Source of the DNA: Rhizobium sp. G21
GTDB lineage: Bacteria; Pseudomonadota; Alphaproteobacteria; Rhizobiales; Rhizobiaceae
Direction of reading: 5' to 3'
DNA: 64,000 nucleotides
Assembly (NCBI RefSeq): GCF_014158035.1
Contig: NZ_JACFXW010000001.1
Span: forward strand, 682,001 to 746,000
Shown: positions 18,506 to 27,859 of the stretch, piece after piece
Numbering within the stretch: the stretch's first letter is position 1
Layout: each line of letters starts with the position of its first letter
Notes under the pieces: generated by a model
The model's database searches: none
What the model was told of the DNA's origin: nothing
The model's input: the letters and a program-made list of their open reading frames with translations, nothing else
Program-made: the position numbers and the translations under genes

Positions 18506-21058
18506 TTACACCGCCTGAGCTTCGCCCGCCTTCTCGTCCTTTTCATCCTTCTTGTCGAACGCATCCGACCGAAGCTTGAAGAGGATGAGGACCGGCGCCG
18601 CCATATAGATCGACGAGAAGGTGCCGACCACGACGCCGAACAGCATCGAAATCGTGAAGCCGCGAATGACTTCGCCACCGAACAGAACCAGCGCCGCGAT
18701 GGCGATCATCGTAGTGACCGAGGTCAGAATGGTCCGCGACAGCGTCGAGTTGATCGAGGTGTCGATGAGCACCTCCAGCGGCATCTTTTTGTATCGCCGC
18801 AGATTTTCTCGCATTCGGTCATAGACCACGACCGTGTCGTTCAGCGAGTAGCCGACGATGGTCAGGATGGCCGCGATACTGGTGATGTCGAATTCGAGAC
18901 CGGTGAACACGAACAGGCCGAGCGTCAGCAACAGGTCGTGCAGCGTCGCCACGATCGCGCCGACGGCGAACTGCCATTCGAAGCGGAACCAGATATAGAC
19001 CATGATCGCCAGAAGCGAGAGGCCGACGCCGATCGCGCCCGTCATCGCAAGCTCGCCCGACACGGACGGACCAACCACTTCGACGCGGCGGAAATCGTAA
19101 TCCTCGCTCAATTCGCCGCGGATCTTGTTGACGGCGGATTGTTCGGCGTTTTCGCCGGCGTCCTGACTCTGAACGCGCACCAGCACCGAACTCGGATCAC
19201 CGAAGCCCTGCACCTGGACGCCGCCGAGGTTGAGGCCGCCCAGACGATCGCGGATGTCGCCGAGATTGGCGTCGCCCTGCTTGGCCTTGAGCTCGATCAT
19301 CGATCCGCCGGTGAAGTCGATGCCGAGTTCCAATCCCTTGGTCGCAAAACCGACCACGGATGCGACGGCAAGCGCCGCCGAAATTGCGAAGGTCCATTTG
19401 CGCACGCTCATAAAGCGGATCTGCGCGAAATCGAAGAAGCCGGTGCGCACGCCCTTTGGCAGCGCTTTCGGACGGGTGCGGCGCAACCAGATCGAGATCA
19501 TCAGGCGCGACACGGTATACGCCGTGAACACGGTGGTGATGATGCCGATCGACAGCGTGACGGCGAAGCCGCGCACCGGACCGGAGCCCATGTAGAACAG
19601 GATCACGGCGGCGATCAGCGTCGTCAGGTTGGCGTCGATGATGGTGCCGAAGGCTTTGTTGAATCCGGTCTCCATCGCCTGGGTGATGGGCCTGCCGGCC
19701 TTCACCTCTTCGCGGAAGCGTTCATAGAACAGCACGTTGGAGTCGACCGCCTGGCCGATCGTCAGGACGATGCCGGCGATGCCGGGCAGGGTCAGCGTCG
19801 CCCCGAGCATCGACAGGATGGCGATGATCATCACGACGTTGATCACCATCGCGACCGAGGCGATGGCGCCGAGCGTGCCGTAGAAAAGCTGCATGAAGGC
19901 GATCACGGCGATGAGGCCGATTACGCCGGCGATGAAGCCGGCGCGGATCGAGTCAGCGCCGAGGCCGGGTCCGACGGTGCGTTCTTCGACCACGGTCAGG
20001 GTGGCCGGCAGCGCGCCTGCGCGCAGCAGGACGGCGAGATCCGAGGCGCTCTGGGCGGTGAAATTGCCGGAAATCTGACCGGCGCCGCCGAGGATCGGCT
20101 CGTTGATGACGGGGGCGGTGATCACCTGATTGTCGAGCACGATGGCGAAGGGCTCGCCGACATGCTCCTGGGTGATGCGGCCGAATTTCTGCGCGCCGGC
20201 GGAATCGAAGCGGAAAGAGACGATCGCGGCGTTGTTTTCCGGGTTGAAGCCCGGCTGCGCGTCGACGAGATTTTCACCCGTCAGGATGGCGCGCTTCTGC
20301 AGAAGATAAGGGACAGGCGGATCGTCGTTCGAGTAGACGACTTCCGAACTGGCCGGAGGACGGCCGTTCATGGCTTCCTGCACCGGCATCGAATTGTCAA
20401 CGAGGTGGAAGGTCAGCTTGGCGGTCTTATTGAGAATGGCCTTGAGACGCTGCGGATCGTCGAGACCGGGCACCTGGACGATGATGCGGTCGACGCCCTG
20501 GCGCTGGATCAGCGGCTCGGTGGTGCCGAGTTCGTCGACGCGGCGGCGGACCACTTCGATCGATTGGGAGACGGCGGACTGGATGCGGTAATTGAGGCCT
20601 TCATCGGTGAGGTTGACCTCGAAGGAGCCATCGGCGGCGTTGCTCACCGTGGCTTCCTGGATCGAGGAGCCGGCGAAGCCGCCGACGCTGACCAACTGGG
20701 TCAGGTCCTTCAGGGCTTCCTTTGCGGCGTCGATCTGGCTCGGATCGCGCAGCTTGAACGTCACCTGCTGGCCACGGGTGGCGAGACCGGTATAACCGAT
20801 CGACGCCTTGCGCAGATTGCCGCGGACATCGTCGAGCACGGTCTCCATGCGCTCCTTGACGATGTCGCTGCGTTCGACCTGCAGCATGATATGCGAGCCG
20901 CCCTGAAGGTCGAGACCCAGCGTCATGGTCGTCTTCGGGAACCAAGACGGCATGCTGTCCAGCACATCCTTGGGGATGAAATTCGGCGCGGCGATCAGGA
21001 TGCTGACCAGCGTCACAAGCCAAATGGCGATGGCCTTCCAGCGCGAAAAATAGAGCAT
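18506..21058 (-). CDS. secDF: Fused SecD-SecF preprotein translocase subunit
   Basis: 850-residue fusion. SecD, about residues 1-520, has the N-terminal helix, TLGLDLQGGSHIMLQVE, the large P1 periplasmic region and GTIDANLTTLIAAVILFYMG. SecF, from about residue 530, has RKWTFAISAALAVASVV, LGIDFTGGSMIELKAKQG and SLNDTVVVYDRMREN. The protein uses the proton motive force to pull exported proteins through SecYEG. Each half has six predicted helices. Fused SecDF is known in many bacteria including rhizobia. Upstream yajC is separated by about 66 bases that contain an 8-bp hairpin. Confidence 0.95.
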   Translation of the reverse strand: MLYFSRWKAIAIWLVTLVSILIAAPNFIPKDVLDSMPSWFPKTTMTLGLDLQGGSHIMLQVERSDIVKERMETVLDDVRGNLRKASIGYTGLATRGQQVTFKLRDPSQIDAAKEALKDLTQLVSVGGFAGSSIQEATVSNAADGSFEVNLTDEGLNYRIQSAVSQSIEVVRRRVDELGTTEPLIQRQGVDRIIVQVPGLDDPQRLKAILNKTAKLTFHLVDNSMPVQEAMNGRPPASSEVVYSNDDPPVPYLLQKRAILTGENLVDAQPGFNPENNAAIVSFRFDSAGAQKFGRITQEHVGEPFAIVLDNQVITAPVINEPILGGAGQISGNFTAQSASDLAVLLRAGALPATLTVVEERTVGPGLGADSIRAGFIAGVIGLIAVIAFMQLFYGTLGAIASVAMVINVVMIIAILSMLGATLTLPGIAGIVLTIGQAVDSNVLFYERFREEVKAGRPITQAMETGFNKAFGTIIDANLTTLIAAVILFYMGSGPVRGFAVTLSIGIITTVFTAYTVSRLMISIWLRRTRPKALPKGVRTGFFDFAQIRFMSVRKWTFAISAALAVASVVGFATKGLELGIDFTGGSMIELKAKQGDANLGDIRDRLGGLNLGGVQVQGFGDPSSVLVRVQSQDAGENAEQSAVNKIRGELSEDYDFRRVEVVGPSVSGELAMTGAIGVGLSLLAIMVYIWFRFEWQFAVGAIVATLHDLLLTLGLFVFTGLEFDITSIAAILTIVGYSLNDTVVVYDRMRENLRRYKKMPLEVLIDTSINSTLSRTILTSVTTMIAIAALVLFGGEVIRGFTISMLFGVVVGTFSSIYMAAPVLILFKLRSDAFDKKDEKDEKAGEAQAV

Positions 21059-21096
21059 GAGCGTCTCGATATGGTTCCGTCAGGCGAAAATGCGAA

Positions 21097-21117
21097 ACGG
21101 CGCGAGAACCGCGCCGT
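21097..21117 (-). repeat. Hairpin between yajC and secDF
   Basis: Perfect 8-bp inverted repeat ACGGCGCG / CGCGCCGT with a five-base loop. On the minus strand it is followed by TTTCGCATTTT, a weak T-rich tail. It may attenuate secDF transcription or stabilise the yajC message; it is not a convincing full terminator. Confidence 0.4.
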
Positions 21118-21124
21118 CTGAAAA

Positions 21125-21471
21125 TCAGGGCTTGTTGGCTGCGACAGGCTCGCCCTTGACGCGGACTTCCGCGATCATGGCGCGGACGACGCGGACCTTC
21201 ACGCCTTCGGCGATTTCGGCCTCGATCTCATCCTGGCCTTCGGTGACCTTGGTGACCTTGGCCACCAGACCGCCGCCGAGCACCACCTGATCGCCGCGAC
21301 GGATGTTCTTCAGGATTTCCTCGCGCTTCTTGACCTGCTGGCGCTGCGGCCGGAAGATCAGGAAATAGAAGACGACCATCATCGGCACGAAGAGGAGAAG
21401 AATGTCCAAACCGCCCCCAGCGGCGAGGACTGCGACGTTGCCGACTGCGCGAAGGCTTCCGTGAAAATCAT
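21125..21471 (-). CDS. yajC: Preprotein translocase subunit YajC, frameshifted (probable sequence error)
   Basis: The real start is MIFTEAFAQSATSQSSPLG, the usual YajC N-terminus. The frame breaks in the C run 21414-21418; one more C on the plus strand (G on minus) restores GGGLDILLLFVPMMVVFYFL and the rest, giving 115 residues, the family norm. A single membrane helix precedes FRPQRQQVKKREEILKNIRR and the SH3-like tail GDQVVLGGGLVAKVTKV. It forms the YajC-SecDF complex with the next gene. A longer open frame on this strand starting further upstream is only the downstream frame read through and has no signal. Confidence 0.85.
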
Positions 21472-21670
21472 CTGATACTCCCGACGATGAAACTTGGACG
21501 GCCAGATTTGGCCGGTTTTCTGGCCGCCGGAATATAGGAAGATGGCCTGTCAATGCAACAGGAGGCTTGGAAATAACCATTCGTAAACCGACGTTTTCAC
21601 CGGCTTCCGACCTTTCGGGGCTCTGCCGCGCATGTTAGCTGCCTCGCCAACAGGAAAAAGGAGCGACACG

Positions 21671-22534
21671 ATGAACGATGAAATCCTCTCCGCGATCCTC
21701 AATGAACTGAAAAGACTGGCCGACGCCGCCGAGCGTACGGCAGGCCCGAAAGCGCCGACGGTAGACTGGGCTGCGGCGGACTGCTTCGTCTGGGCGCCCG
21801 AGCGGCTGGCGCTGCAGCCGGTGTCGAGACCCAACCGCGTCGAGCTTTCGCTGATCAAAGGCGTCGATCACGTCAAGTCGATTCTGCATGACAATACCGA
21901 ACGTTTCGGCGCGGGTTTTCCCGCCAACAACGTGCTGCTCTGGGGCGCGCGCGGCATGGGCAAGAGTTCGCTGGTGAAGGCGGTGCACGCCGCGGTGAAC
22001 GAAGATCTCTCGATTCGGCTGAAACTCGCCGAGGTGCATCGCGAGGATATCGACACCCTGCCCGCGCTGATGGAGGTGCTGAAGACCAGCAACGAGCGGA
22101 TCGTGCTGTTCTGCGACGACCTCTCCTTCGATCACGACGACACGTCCTACAAGTCGCTCAAGGCGGCGCTCGACGGCGGCGTCGAGGGCCGGCCCGACAA
22201 TGTCGTGTTCTACGCGACGTCCAATCGCCGACACCTTCTGCCGCGCAACATGATCGAAAACGAGCAGTCCACGGCGATCAATCCATCCGAGGCGGTCGAA
22301 GAGAAAGTGTCGCTGTCGGACCGTTTCGGCCTGTGGCTCGGCTTCCACAAATGCAGCCAGGACGACTATCTGGCGATGATCGACGGCTATGCCGATTACT
22401 TCAAGCTGACGGTCGAGCGCGAGCGCGTTCATGCCGAAGCGCTGGAATGGGCGACGACGCGCGGTTCGCGCTCCGGCCGCGTCGCCTGGCAATTCATCCA
22501 GGATCTCGCGGGTCGCCTGCGGCAGACGCTCTGA
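21671..22534 (+). CDS. DUF815-family AAA ATPase
   Basis: 287-residue ATP-binding protein. Walker A is ARGMGKSSLVKAVHAA, followed by VLLWG before it and Walker B-like IVLFCDDLSFDHDD. NVVFYATSNRRHLLPRNMIE is the sensor-1 region (ATSN). This matches the DUF815 group of AAA+ proteins, whose role is unknown. The ATG follows aaaggagcgacacg, a good ribosome site (AAGGAG); a longer frame upstream is not needed. Convergent with the nlpD-like gene through a shared hairpin. Confidence 0.87.
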   Translation: MNDEILSAILNELKRLADAAERTAGPKAPTVDWAAADCFVWAPERLALQPVSRPNRVELSLIKGVDHVKSILHDNTERFGAGFPANNVLLWGARGMGKSSLVKAVHAAVNEDLSIRLKLAEVHREDIDTLPALMEVLKTSNERIVLFCDDLSFDHDDTSYKSLKAALDGGVEGRPDNVVFYATSNRRHLLPRNMIENEQSTAINPSEAVEEKVSLSDRFGLWLGFHKCSQDDYLAMIDGYADYFKLTVERERVHAEALEWATTRGSRSGRVAWQFIQDLAGRLRQTL

Positions 22535-22553
22535 AGCCGCCTCGAAAACGAAG

Positions 22554-22582
22554 GAAGCCCGGCTGAGGGGCCGGGCTTCTCA
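22554..22582. terminator. Bidirectional terminator-like hairpin
   Basis: Perfect 9-bp stem GAAGCCCGG / CCGGGCTTC with an eight-base loop between two convergent genes. T-tracts are short on both sides, so it may act as a weak intrinsic terminator for either. Confidence 0.6.
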
Positions 22583-22605
22583 CGCGCGATCCTCCGACGC
22601 AATAC

Positions 22606-24054
22606 TTACTGGAGGAACGTCATCGGGTTGACGGCCACGGCGTTCTGCCGGACCTCAAAATGGAGCTTGGGACGCTTTGCGCCGCCGCTCATGCCGGAAT
22701 TGGCGATGACCTGGCCGCGGGTGACCTTGTCTCCGCGCTTGACGTTGAGGCCGGCCGCATTGCCGTAGACCGTGACGGTCCCGTCGTCGTGGCGGACGAG
22801 AACCGTGTTGCCGAGATCCTTCAGGCCGCTGCCCGAATAGATCACGACGCCGTTTTCGGCCGCCTTGACCGGCGTGCCTTCCGGTACGGAGATGTCGATG
22901 CCGGTGTTGCGCGCGCCGTCGACATTCTGGCCGTAGCCGGCGATGACCGCGCCGCGCACCGGCCAGCGGAACTTGCCGATGCCCGTGGCGTCGGGCGCGT
23001 CTTCGCCGTTGTCGGACGACTTCTGCACTTCGGCGACGCTCTTTTCAGCGGCCGGCGGCGTATAGGTCTTCGGCTTGGCGGCCGTCGCCTGCTTGACGGC
23101 CTGGCCTTCCGGAACGGCTGCGGTCTTGACCGGATCGGCGGCGATGGCGCCTGCGGCCGGGATGACGAGCTTCTGGCCGATGCGGATATCGGCGACCGCC
23201 ATGCCGTTGGCCTTTTTGAGCGCGTCGACGCTGACCTTGTTGGCGCGGGCGATCTTGGCGAGCGAATCGCCCGGCTTGACCACGTAGCCTGCGCCATCGG
23301 GGGCGTCGCCGGCATCGGCCAGCTTGGCGTCGACGGCCTTCTTCTTGTCCTGCAGCGACGCCGTGGCCGGCAAAACGGCCTGATCATGAGCCGGCGCCTT
23401 GCCCGGAACCGGAACCTTCTTGGACGTCTCGACCGCCGGAGGCATGGCCTGGGCCATGGAATCCGTCACCGGGATCACGACGGTTCGGCCATATTTCAGG
23501 TCGGCGGCGCTTTCCATATTGTTGGCGCGCAGGATTTCCCGCTGCGGCACGCCGTATTTGGCCGACAGGCCGGACAGGGTCTGACCGCTTTTGATTTCGA
23601 CGCGCGGCGACCGCGTGGTCACCTTCCAGATCGACTGGGCGCTGCCGGTGCGGATCGGATCGGCGGCCCGCTGGCTGTCGAGCGTCATGACCTGACGCGC
23701 CGGCATCGGCTGGGCGAGCGCCACGCGCTCCTGGCTCTGGCCGGGGGCGGTGAGTTCGGCGCGCTGGACGCGGCTGGGAGCCGCGGGAACCGTGCTCGTG
23801 GCCAAGGCGTCATAGGGCTGACCCGGATAGGGCTGGTTCAGCGCGGCGTCGCCGGACACATCGCCACGGGCCAACTCGGCCCTCGGCGTCGGAACCTTGC
23901 CGTTGACGGCGTTGACCCGATGCGGAACCGACGCCGTCGTCAGCGTGTCCGTCCGCGAGCGGGAGAACAGGCTGTCGAAACGCGTGACATCCGAACTGCA
24001 ACCGGTCGCCGCGCCGGCGAGGAGAAGCACCGTGATCAAACGGATGGAAGACAT
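22606..24054 (-). CDS. nlpD: NlpD-like LysM/LytM lipoprotein (degenerate M23 domain)
   Basis: About 482 residues. The signal peptide ends at lipobox ATGC (LLLAGAATGCSSD). Two LysM domains follow (SGQTLSGLSAKYGVPQREIL and KPGDSLAKIARANKVSVDAL), then a LytM/M23 domain (FRWPVRGAVIAGYGQN to the end). The metal-binding residues are degenerate: the first His of HxGxD is replaced (ARNTGIDI) and the HxH pair reads KLHF. So it is likely a peptidoglycan-binding activator of amidases, not an enzyme, as known for NlpD and DipM. Its position downstream of surE and pcm matches the E. coli surE-pcm-nlpD order. An alternative ATG ten codons upstream exists. Confidence 0.85.
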   Translation of the reverse strand: MSSIRLITVLLLAGAATGCSSDVTRFDSLFSRSRTDTLTTASVPHRVNAVNGKVPTPRAELARGDVSGDAALNQPYPGQPYDALATSTVPAAPSRVQRAELTAPGQSQERVALAQPMPARQVMTLDSQRAADPIRTGSAQSIWKVTTRSPRVEIKSGQTLSGLSAKYGVPQREILRANNMESAADLKYGRTVVIPVTDSMAQAMPPAVETSKKVPVPGKAPAHDQAVLPATASLQDKKKAVDAKLADAGDAPDGAGYVVKPGDSLAKIARANKVSVDALKKANGMAVADIRIGQKLVIPAAGAIAADPVKTAAVPEGQAVKQATAAKPKTYTPPAAEKSVAEVQKSSDNGEDAPDATGIGKFRWPVRGAVIAGYGQNVDGARNTGIDISVPEGTPVKAAENGVVIYSGSGLKDLGNTVLVRHDDGTVTVYGNAAGLNVKRGDKVTRGQVIANSGMSGGAKRPKLHFEVRQNAVAVNPMTFLQ

Positions 24055-24228
24055 TCTGGACTTTACGACTTCATAGCTACGCATGACTGCAACCCGTGCA
24101 ACGCATTACCTTGGCTATGATTAAAGCGCGTTAGAGTTACCGTGCGGTTAACTGCGCCGGCATCCTTAAAATAAATCTAGAAAACGATAACCTTAACAAC
24201 GTCTTGTAAAAGGGCTCAAAGCCCTCAG

Positions 24229-24882
24229 TCACAGGGTCTGCGCGACCTGCTGGACGATCGGCTGAAAAGGCGTCTCAAAGAGATCTTCACGCTCGAAACG
24301 ACTGCCGGCTTTGACGAGACGTATCATCCGGGCGACGCCGTCCTCGCCCAGCACGGGCGCCAGCATGACGCCGCCCGACACGAGTTGCTCGGCATAGATT
24401 CGCGGGAATGCAGAAAAACCGGCCGTAATCAGAATCCGGTCGAAGGTTCCTTCCCCCTGGAGCCCGATATTGCCGTCGGCCTGACGGACGATGACATTGC
24501 GCAAGGCCAGCTTGTCCATGCGCTCCTGGGCGAGATTGACCAGCGTCCGATAGCGATCGATGGTCAAAACACGTTCGGCCACCCGCCCCATCACGGCGGC
24601 GGTGAAGCCGCTGCCGGTGCCGATCTCCAGCACGCGATGGCTCGGCTTCAGCTTGAGAAGGTCGATCAGGACGGCGGCCAGATCGACGCCTTCCATCACC
24701 GCGCCGCATTCGATCGGCAGCGTGCGCGAACTCCAGGCGCTTGAGATGAAGTCCGAAGGCACGAACAGGTGCCGCGGCGTCTGCTCGATGGCGTTGAGAA
24801 GCTCGGCGCTGGTGACGCCTTTGGCGCGCAGCCGAAGGCAGAGAGCGGCAAATCCTTCCTTGCTGCTCACGCTATGGGGCAT
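24229..24882 (-). CDS. pcm: Protein-L-isoaspartate O-methyltransferase
   Basis: 217 residues. The enzyme repairs isoaspartyl damage in proteins using SAM. The motif I block VLEIGTGSGFTAAVMGRVAE and the IECGAVMEGVDLAAVLIDLL region are typical, although the usual substrate motif TISQPY is changed to LPIECGAV. A VLTIDRYRTLVNLAQERM block follows. It starts one base after surE ends, so they are co-transcribed. The altered motif suggests a divergent member; activity is inferred. Confidence 0.85.
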   Translation of the reverse strand: MPHSVSSKEGFAALCLRLRAKGVTSAELLNAIEQTPRHLFVPSDFISSAWSSRTLPIECGAVMEGVDLAAVLIDLLKLKPSHRVLEIGTGSGFTAAVMGRVAERVLTIDRYRTLVNLAQERMDKLALRNVIVRQADGNIGLQGEGTFDRILITAGFSAFPRIYAEQLVSGGVMLAPVLGEDGVARMIRLVKAGSRFEREDLFETPFQPIVQQVAQTL

Positions 24883-24883
24883 G

Positions 24884-25648
24884 TCAGGCGCTCTTCAGGG
24901 CCTGATCGATCCGGTCGAGCAGGCTGTAATCGGTCAGGTCCAGTTTCAACGGCGTGACCGAGATCTTGCCGGCCTTCAGCGCGTGGATATCGGTGCCCTC
25001 CCGGAAATCGCCCTGGCGGCTGTCGAACTTCAGCCAGTAATAGGGGAAGCCGCGGCCATCGATGCGGCGTTCGACATTGACGCCGAAATCGAGTTTGCCC
25101 TGCGAGGTCACGTCCACACCGGTTACCTCGGCAGGCGCGCAGTTGGGGAAGTTGAGGTTCATCAGCGTCCAGGCGGGCATTTCCACACTAAGCAGCTTCC
25201 GGATCAGGTCCGGCGCGTAGAGTTCGGCGATCTCCCAAGGGGTGACGCGTTCTCCATCGACATAGGCCGCCGCCTGGCTGAGCGCGAAAGACTTGACGCC
25301 CTGAAGCGTGCCCTCGATCGCGCCGGCGATGGTGCCCGAATAGGTCACGTCATCGGCCATATTGGCGCCGGCGTTGACGCCGGAGAGAATCAAATCGGGC
25401 GTTCCCGGCAGAACTTCCTTGCAGCCCATGATCACGCAGTCGGTCGGCGTGCCGCGCAGGGCGAAATGCTTGTCGGAGATCTTCCGGAGCCGCAGGGGCT
25501 CCGAAAGGGTCAGCGAATGAGCGAGCCCGCTCTGATCGGTCTCCGGCGCAATGATCCAGACATCGTCCGAAAGCGTGCGGGCGATGCGTTCCAGCACCGC
25601 CAGCCCCTCGGCATGGACGCCGTCGTCATTGGTCAGGAGGATCCGCAT
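24884..25648 (-). CDS. surE: 5'/3'-nucleotidase SurE
   Basis: 254 residues, the usual SurE length. [20 protein letters not shown] carries the metal-binding DD pair; [37 protein letters not shown] and SLNFP-like [11 protein letters not shown] complete the signature. SurE removes phosphate from nucleoside monophosphates. Starts four bases after serS ends. Confidence 0.95.
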   Translation of the reverse strand: MRILLTNDDGVHAEGLAVLERIARTLSDDVWIIAPETDQSGLAHSLTLSEPLRLRKISDKHFALRGTPTDCVIMGCKEVLPGTPDLILSGVNAGANMADDVTYSGTIAGAIEGTLQGVKSFALSQAAAYVDGERVTPWEIAELYAPDLIRKLLSVEMPAWTLMNLNFPNCAPAEVTGVDVTSQGKLDFGVNVERRIDGRGFPYYWLKFDSRQGDFREGTDIHALKAGKISVTPLKLDLTDYSLLDRIDQALKSA

Positions 25649-25652
25649 GATG

Positions 25653-26936
25653 TCAGCTCGCTTTCTCGATCTTCTTCAGGCCGCCCATATAGGGAAGCAA
25701 CACGTCCGGAATGGTGATGGAGCCGTCTTCATCGAGATAGTTTTCCATCACGGCGATCAGCGCACGGCCCACGGCGGTGCCGGAGCCGTTGAGGGTATGC
25801 ACGAACTTGACAGCCTTGTCGGCGCGGTCGCGATAGCGCGCATTCATCCGGCGCGCCTGGAAATCGCCGCAGACCGAGCAGGACGAGATTTCCCGATAGG
25901 TGTCCTGCCCCGGCAGCCAGACCTCGATGTCATAGGTCTTCTGCGAGCCGAAACCCATGTCGCCGGTGCAGAGCGTCATGGTGCGGAAATGCAGGCCGAG
26001 CTTCTTCAGCACGGTTTCGGCGCATTCGGTCATGCGCTCATGTTCGGCGATCGAGGATTGGGCGTCGGTGATCGAGACGAGCTCGACCTTGTTGAACTGG
26101 TGCTGGCGCAGCATGCCGCGGGTATCGCGGCCGGCGGAGCCGGCTTCCGAGCGGAAGCAGGGGGTGAGCGCGGTGAGGCGCATCGGCAGGGCGTCGTGCT
26201 CGAGAATCTGCTCGCGCACGAGATTGGTCAGCGGCACTTCTGCCGTCGGGATCAGCCAACGGTCGTCGGTGGTGCGGAACAGGTCTTCGGCGAATTTCGG
26301 CAGCTGGCCGGTGCCGTACATGGCGTCGTCGCGCACCATCAGCGGCGGCTGCACTTCGGTGTAACCGTGCTCCATCGTATGCGTGTCGAGCATGAACTGG
26401 CCGATGGCGCGTTCCAGCCGCGCGAGCTGGCCCTTGAGGATGGTGAAGCGCGCGCCGGCGATCTTGGCGGCGCCTTCGAAATCCATCCAGCCCAGCGCCT
26501 CGCCGATTTCGTAATGCTCCTTGGCGGGATGGTTCCAGCGCGGCTTGTCGCCGGTGACGCGCGCCACGACATTGTCGTTCTCGTCCCTGCCGACCGGGAC
26601 ATCGGCGAGCGGTATGTTGGGAATGCGCGACAGCGCGTCGTTGAGCTCGGCGGTGATGCGGCGCTCTTCTTCCTCGGCTGCGGGCAGATCCACCTTGATC
26701 GCCGCCACCTCGGCCTTGAGTTTTTCGGCCAGCTCCATGTTCTTCTGGCCCATCGCCGCGCCGATCTCCTTGGAGGCGGCGTTGCGGCGCGACTGCATGT
26801 CCTGCGCCTTCTGGACGACGGCGCGGCGCGCCTCGTCGAGCGAAATCAGGGTTGCGGACTGGGCGTCGGCTCCGCGCTTTGAGAGCGCGGCGTCGAGAGC
26901 CGCCGCATTGTCGCGAATCCATTTGATATCGAGCAT
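25653..26936 (-). CDS. serS: Serine--tRNA ligase
   Basis: 427 residues. The N-terminal coiled-coil tRNA-binding arm (about residues 25-105, [20 protein letters not shown]) is followed by the class II catalytic core with motif 2 ([20 protein letters not shown]), and motif 3 near [18 protein letters not shown]. The start [18 protein letters not shown] is the standard SerRS start; an open frame extending upstream is not used. First gene of the serS-surE-pcm operon. Confidence 0.97.
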   Translation of the reverse strand: MLDIKWIRDNAAALDAALSKRGADAQSATLISLDEARRAVVQKAQDMQSRRNAASKEIGAAMGQKNMELAEKLKAEVAAIKVDLPAAEEEERRITAELNDALSRIPNIPLADVPVGRDENDNVVARVTGDKPRWNHPAKEHYEIGEALGWMDFEGAAKIAGARFTILKGQLARLERAIGQFMLDTHTMEHGYTEVQPPLMVRDDAMYGTGQLPKFAEDLFRTTDDRWLIPTAEVPLTNLVREQILEHDALPMRLTALTPCFRSEAGSAGRDTRGMLRQHQFNKVELVSITDAQSSIAEHERMTECAETVLKKLGLHFRTMTLCTGDMGFGSQKTYDIEVWLPGQDTYREISSCSVCGDFQARRMNARYRDRADKAVKFVHTLNGSGTAVGRALIAVMENYLDEDGSITIPDVLLPYMGGLKKIEKAS

Positions 26937-27052
26937 GTGAACACCGTCTCTTGGCTCAGGGGCGGAATCCCGACAAGCGTGATTCCGGATCACCGTGGTT
27001 TTGGCGCGCGGAGAGCGGAAAAACAAGCCGCAAGCGCGACTTGCCCGTCAAA

Positions 27053-27859
27053 TCAGGCCGATCCGTCGGCGCTTTCTTCGGAGATCCGAAGCCGGCGGCT
27101 CTTTTCGATCAGTCTCGCGGCATAGATGGCGACTTCATAGAGAATGATCGTCGGAATAGCCAAACCAAGCTGCGACATCGGATCCGGCGGCGTCAGCACG
27201 GCGGCGACGATGAAGGCGATGACGACCGCGTATTTGCGCTTCTCCGCCAGCGTCTTCGAACTCAGGAGATCGACGCGCACCAGAAGCGACGTCACCACCG
27301 GCAACTGGAACACCAGACCGAAGGAGAAGATGAGCGTCATGATCAGGCTGAGATATTCCGAGACTTTTGGCATCAGCGAGATCGCCACCTGCCCTTCCCC
27401 GCCCGCTTGCTGCATGGAGAGGAAGAACCACATGACCATGGGCGTGAACAGAAAGTAGACCAGCGCGCCGCCCAGCAGGAACAAGGCCGGCGAAGCGATG
27501 AGAAACGGCATGAACGCGGCGCGTTCGTTCTTGTAGAGACCCGGCGCCACGAATTTGTAGATCTGCGTCGCGATCACCGGAAAGGCGATCACCATGGCGC
27601 CGAACATCGCCACCTTGATCTGGGTGAAGAAAAATTCCTGCGGCGCGGTGTAGATCAGTTCGGTCTTGGAAACGTCGAGATGCGCCCATTCCACCGCGAT
27701 GCGGTAGGGTACGACCAAGGCATTGAACAATTCCTTGGCGAAGAAGAAGCACACCAGGAAGGCTGCGAAAAACGCGACGACGGCCCAGATCAGTCGCTGG
27801 CGCAGTTCGATCAGATGCTCGATGAGCGGCTGCGGCTTGTCCTCGATCTCTTCAGTCAT
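27053..27859 (-). CDS. tatC: Twin-arginine translocase subunit TatC
   Basis: 268 residues with six membrane helices. The N-terminus contains the conserved cytosolic stretch MPLIEHLIELRQRL (here IEHLIELRQRLIWAVVAFFA), followed by PQEFFFTQIKVAMFGAMVIAF and KFVAPGLYKNERAAFMPF. TatC recognises the twin-arginine signal of folded exported proteins. The start overlaps the tatB stop (ATGA). Confidence 0.96.
   Translation of the reverse strand: MTEEIEDKPQPLIEHLIELRQRLIWAVVAFFAAFLVCFFFAKELFNALVVPYRIAVEWAHLDVSKTELIYTAPQEFFFTQIKVAMFGAMVIAFPVIATQIYKFVAPGLYKNERAAFMPFLIASPALFLLGGALVYFLFTPMVMWFFLSMQQAGGEGQVAISLMPKVSEYLSLIMTLIFSFGLVFQLPVVTSLLVRVDLLSSKTLAEKRKYAVVIAFIVAAVLTPPDPMSQLGLAIPTIILYEVAIYAARLIEKSRRLRISEESADGSA

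Noticed and set aside
18092-21121. A 1009-codon open frame on the plus strand opposite secDF
   Set aside because: It is antisense to the clear SecDF gene, is rich in Arg/His/Asp/Gly with no domain, and such shadow frames are common in GC-rich DNA.
24085-24228. CtrA-like TTAA half-sites upstream of the nlpD-like gene
   Set aside because: The spacing between half-sites is not the seven bases of the consensus.
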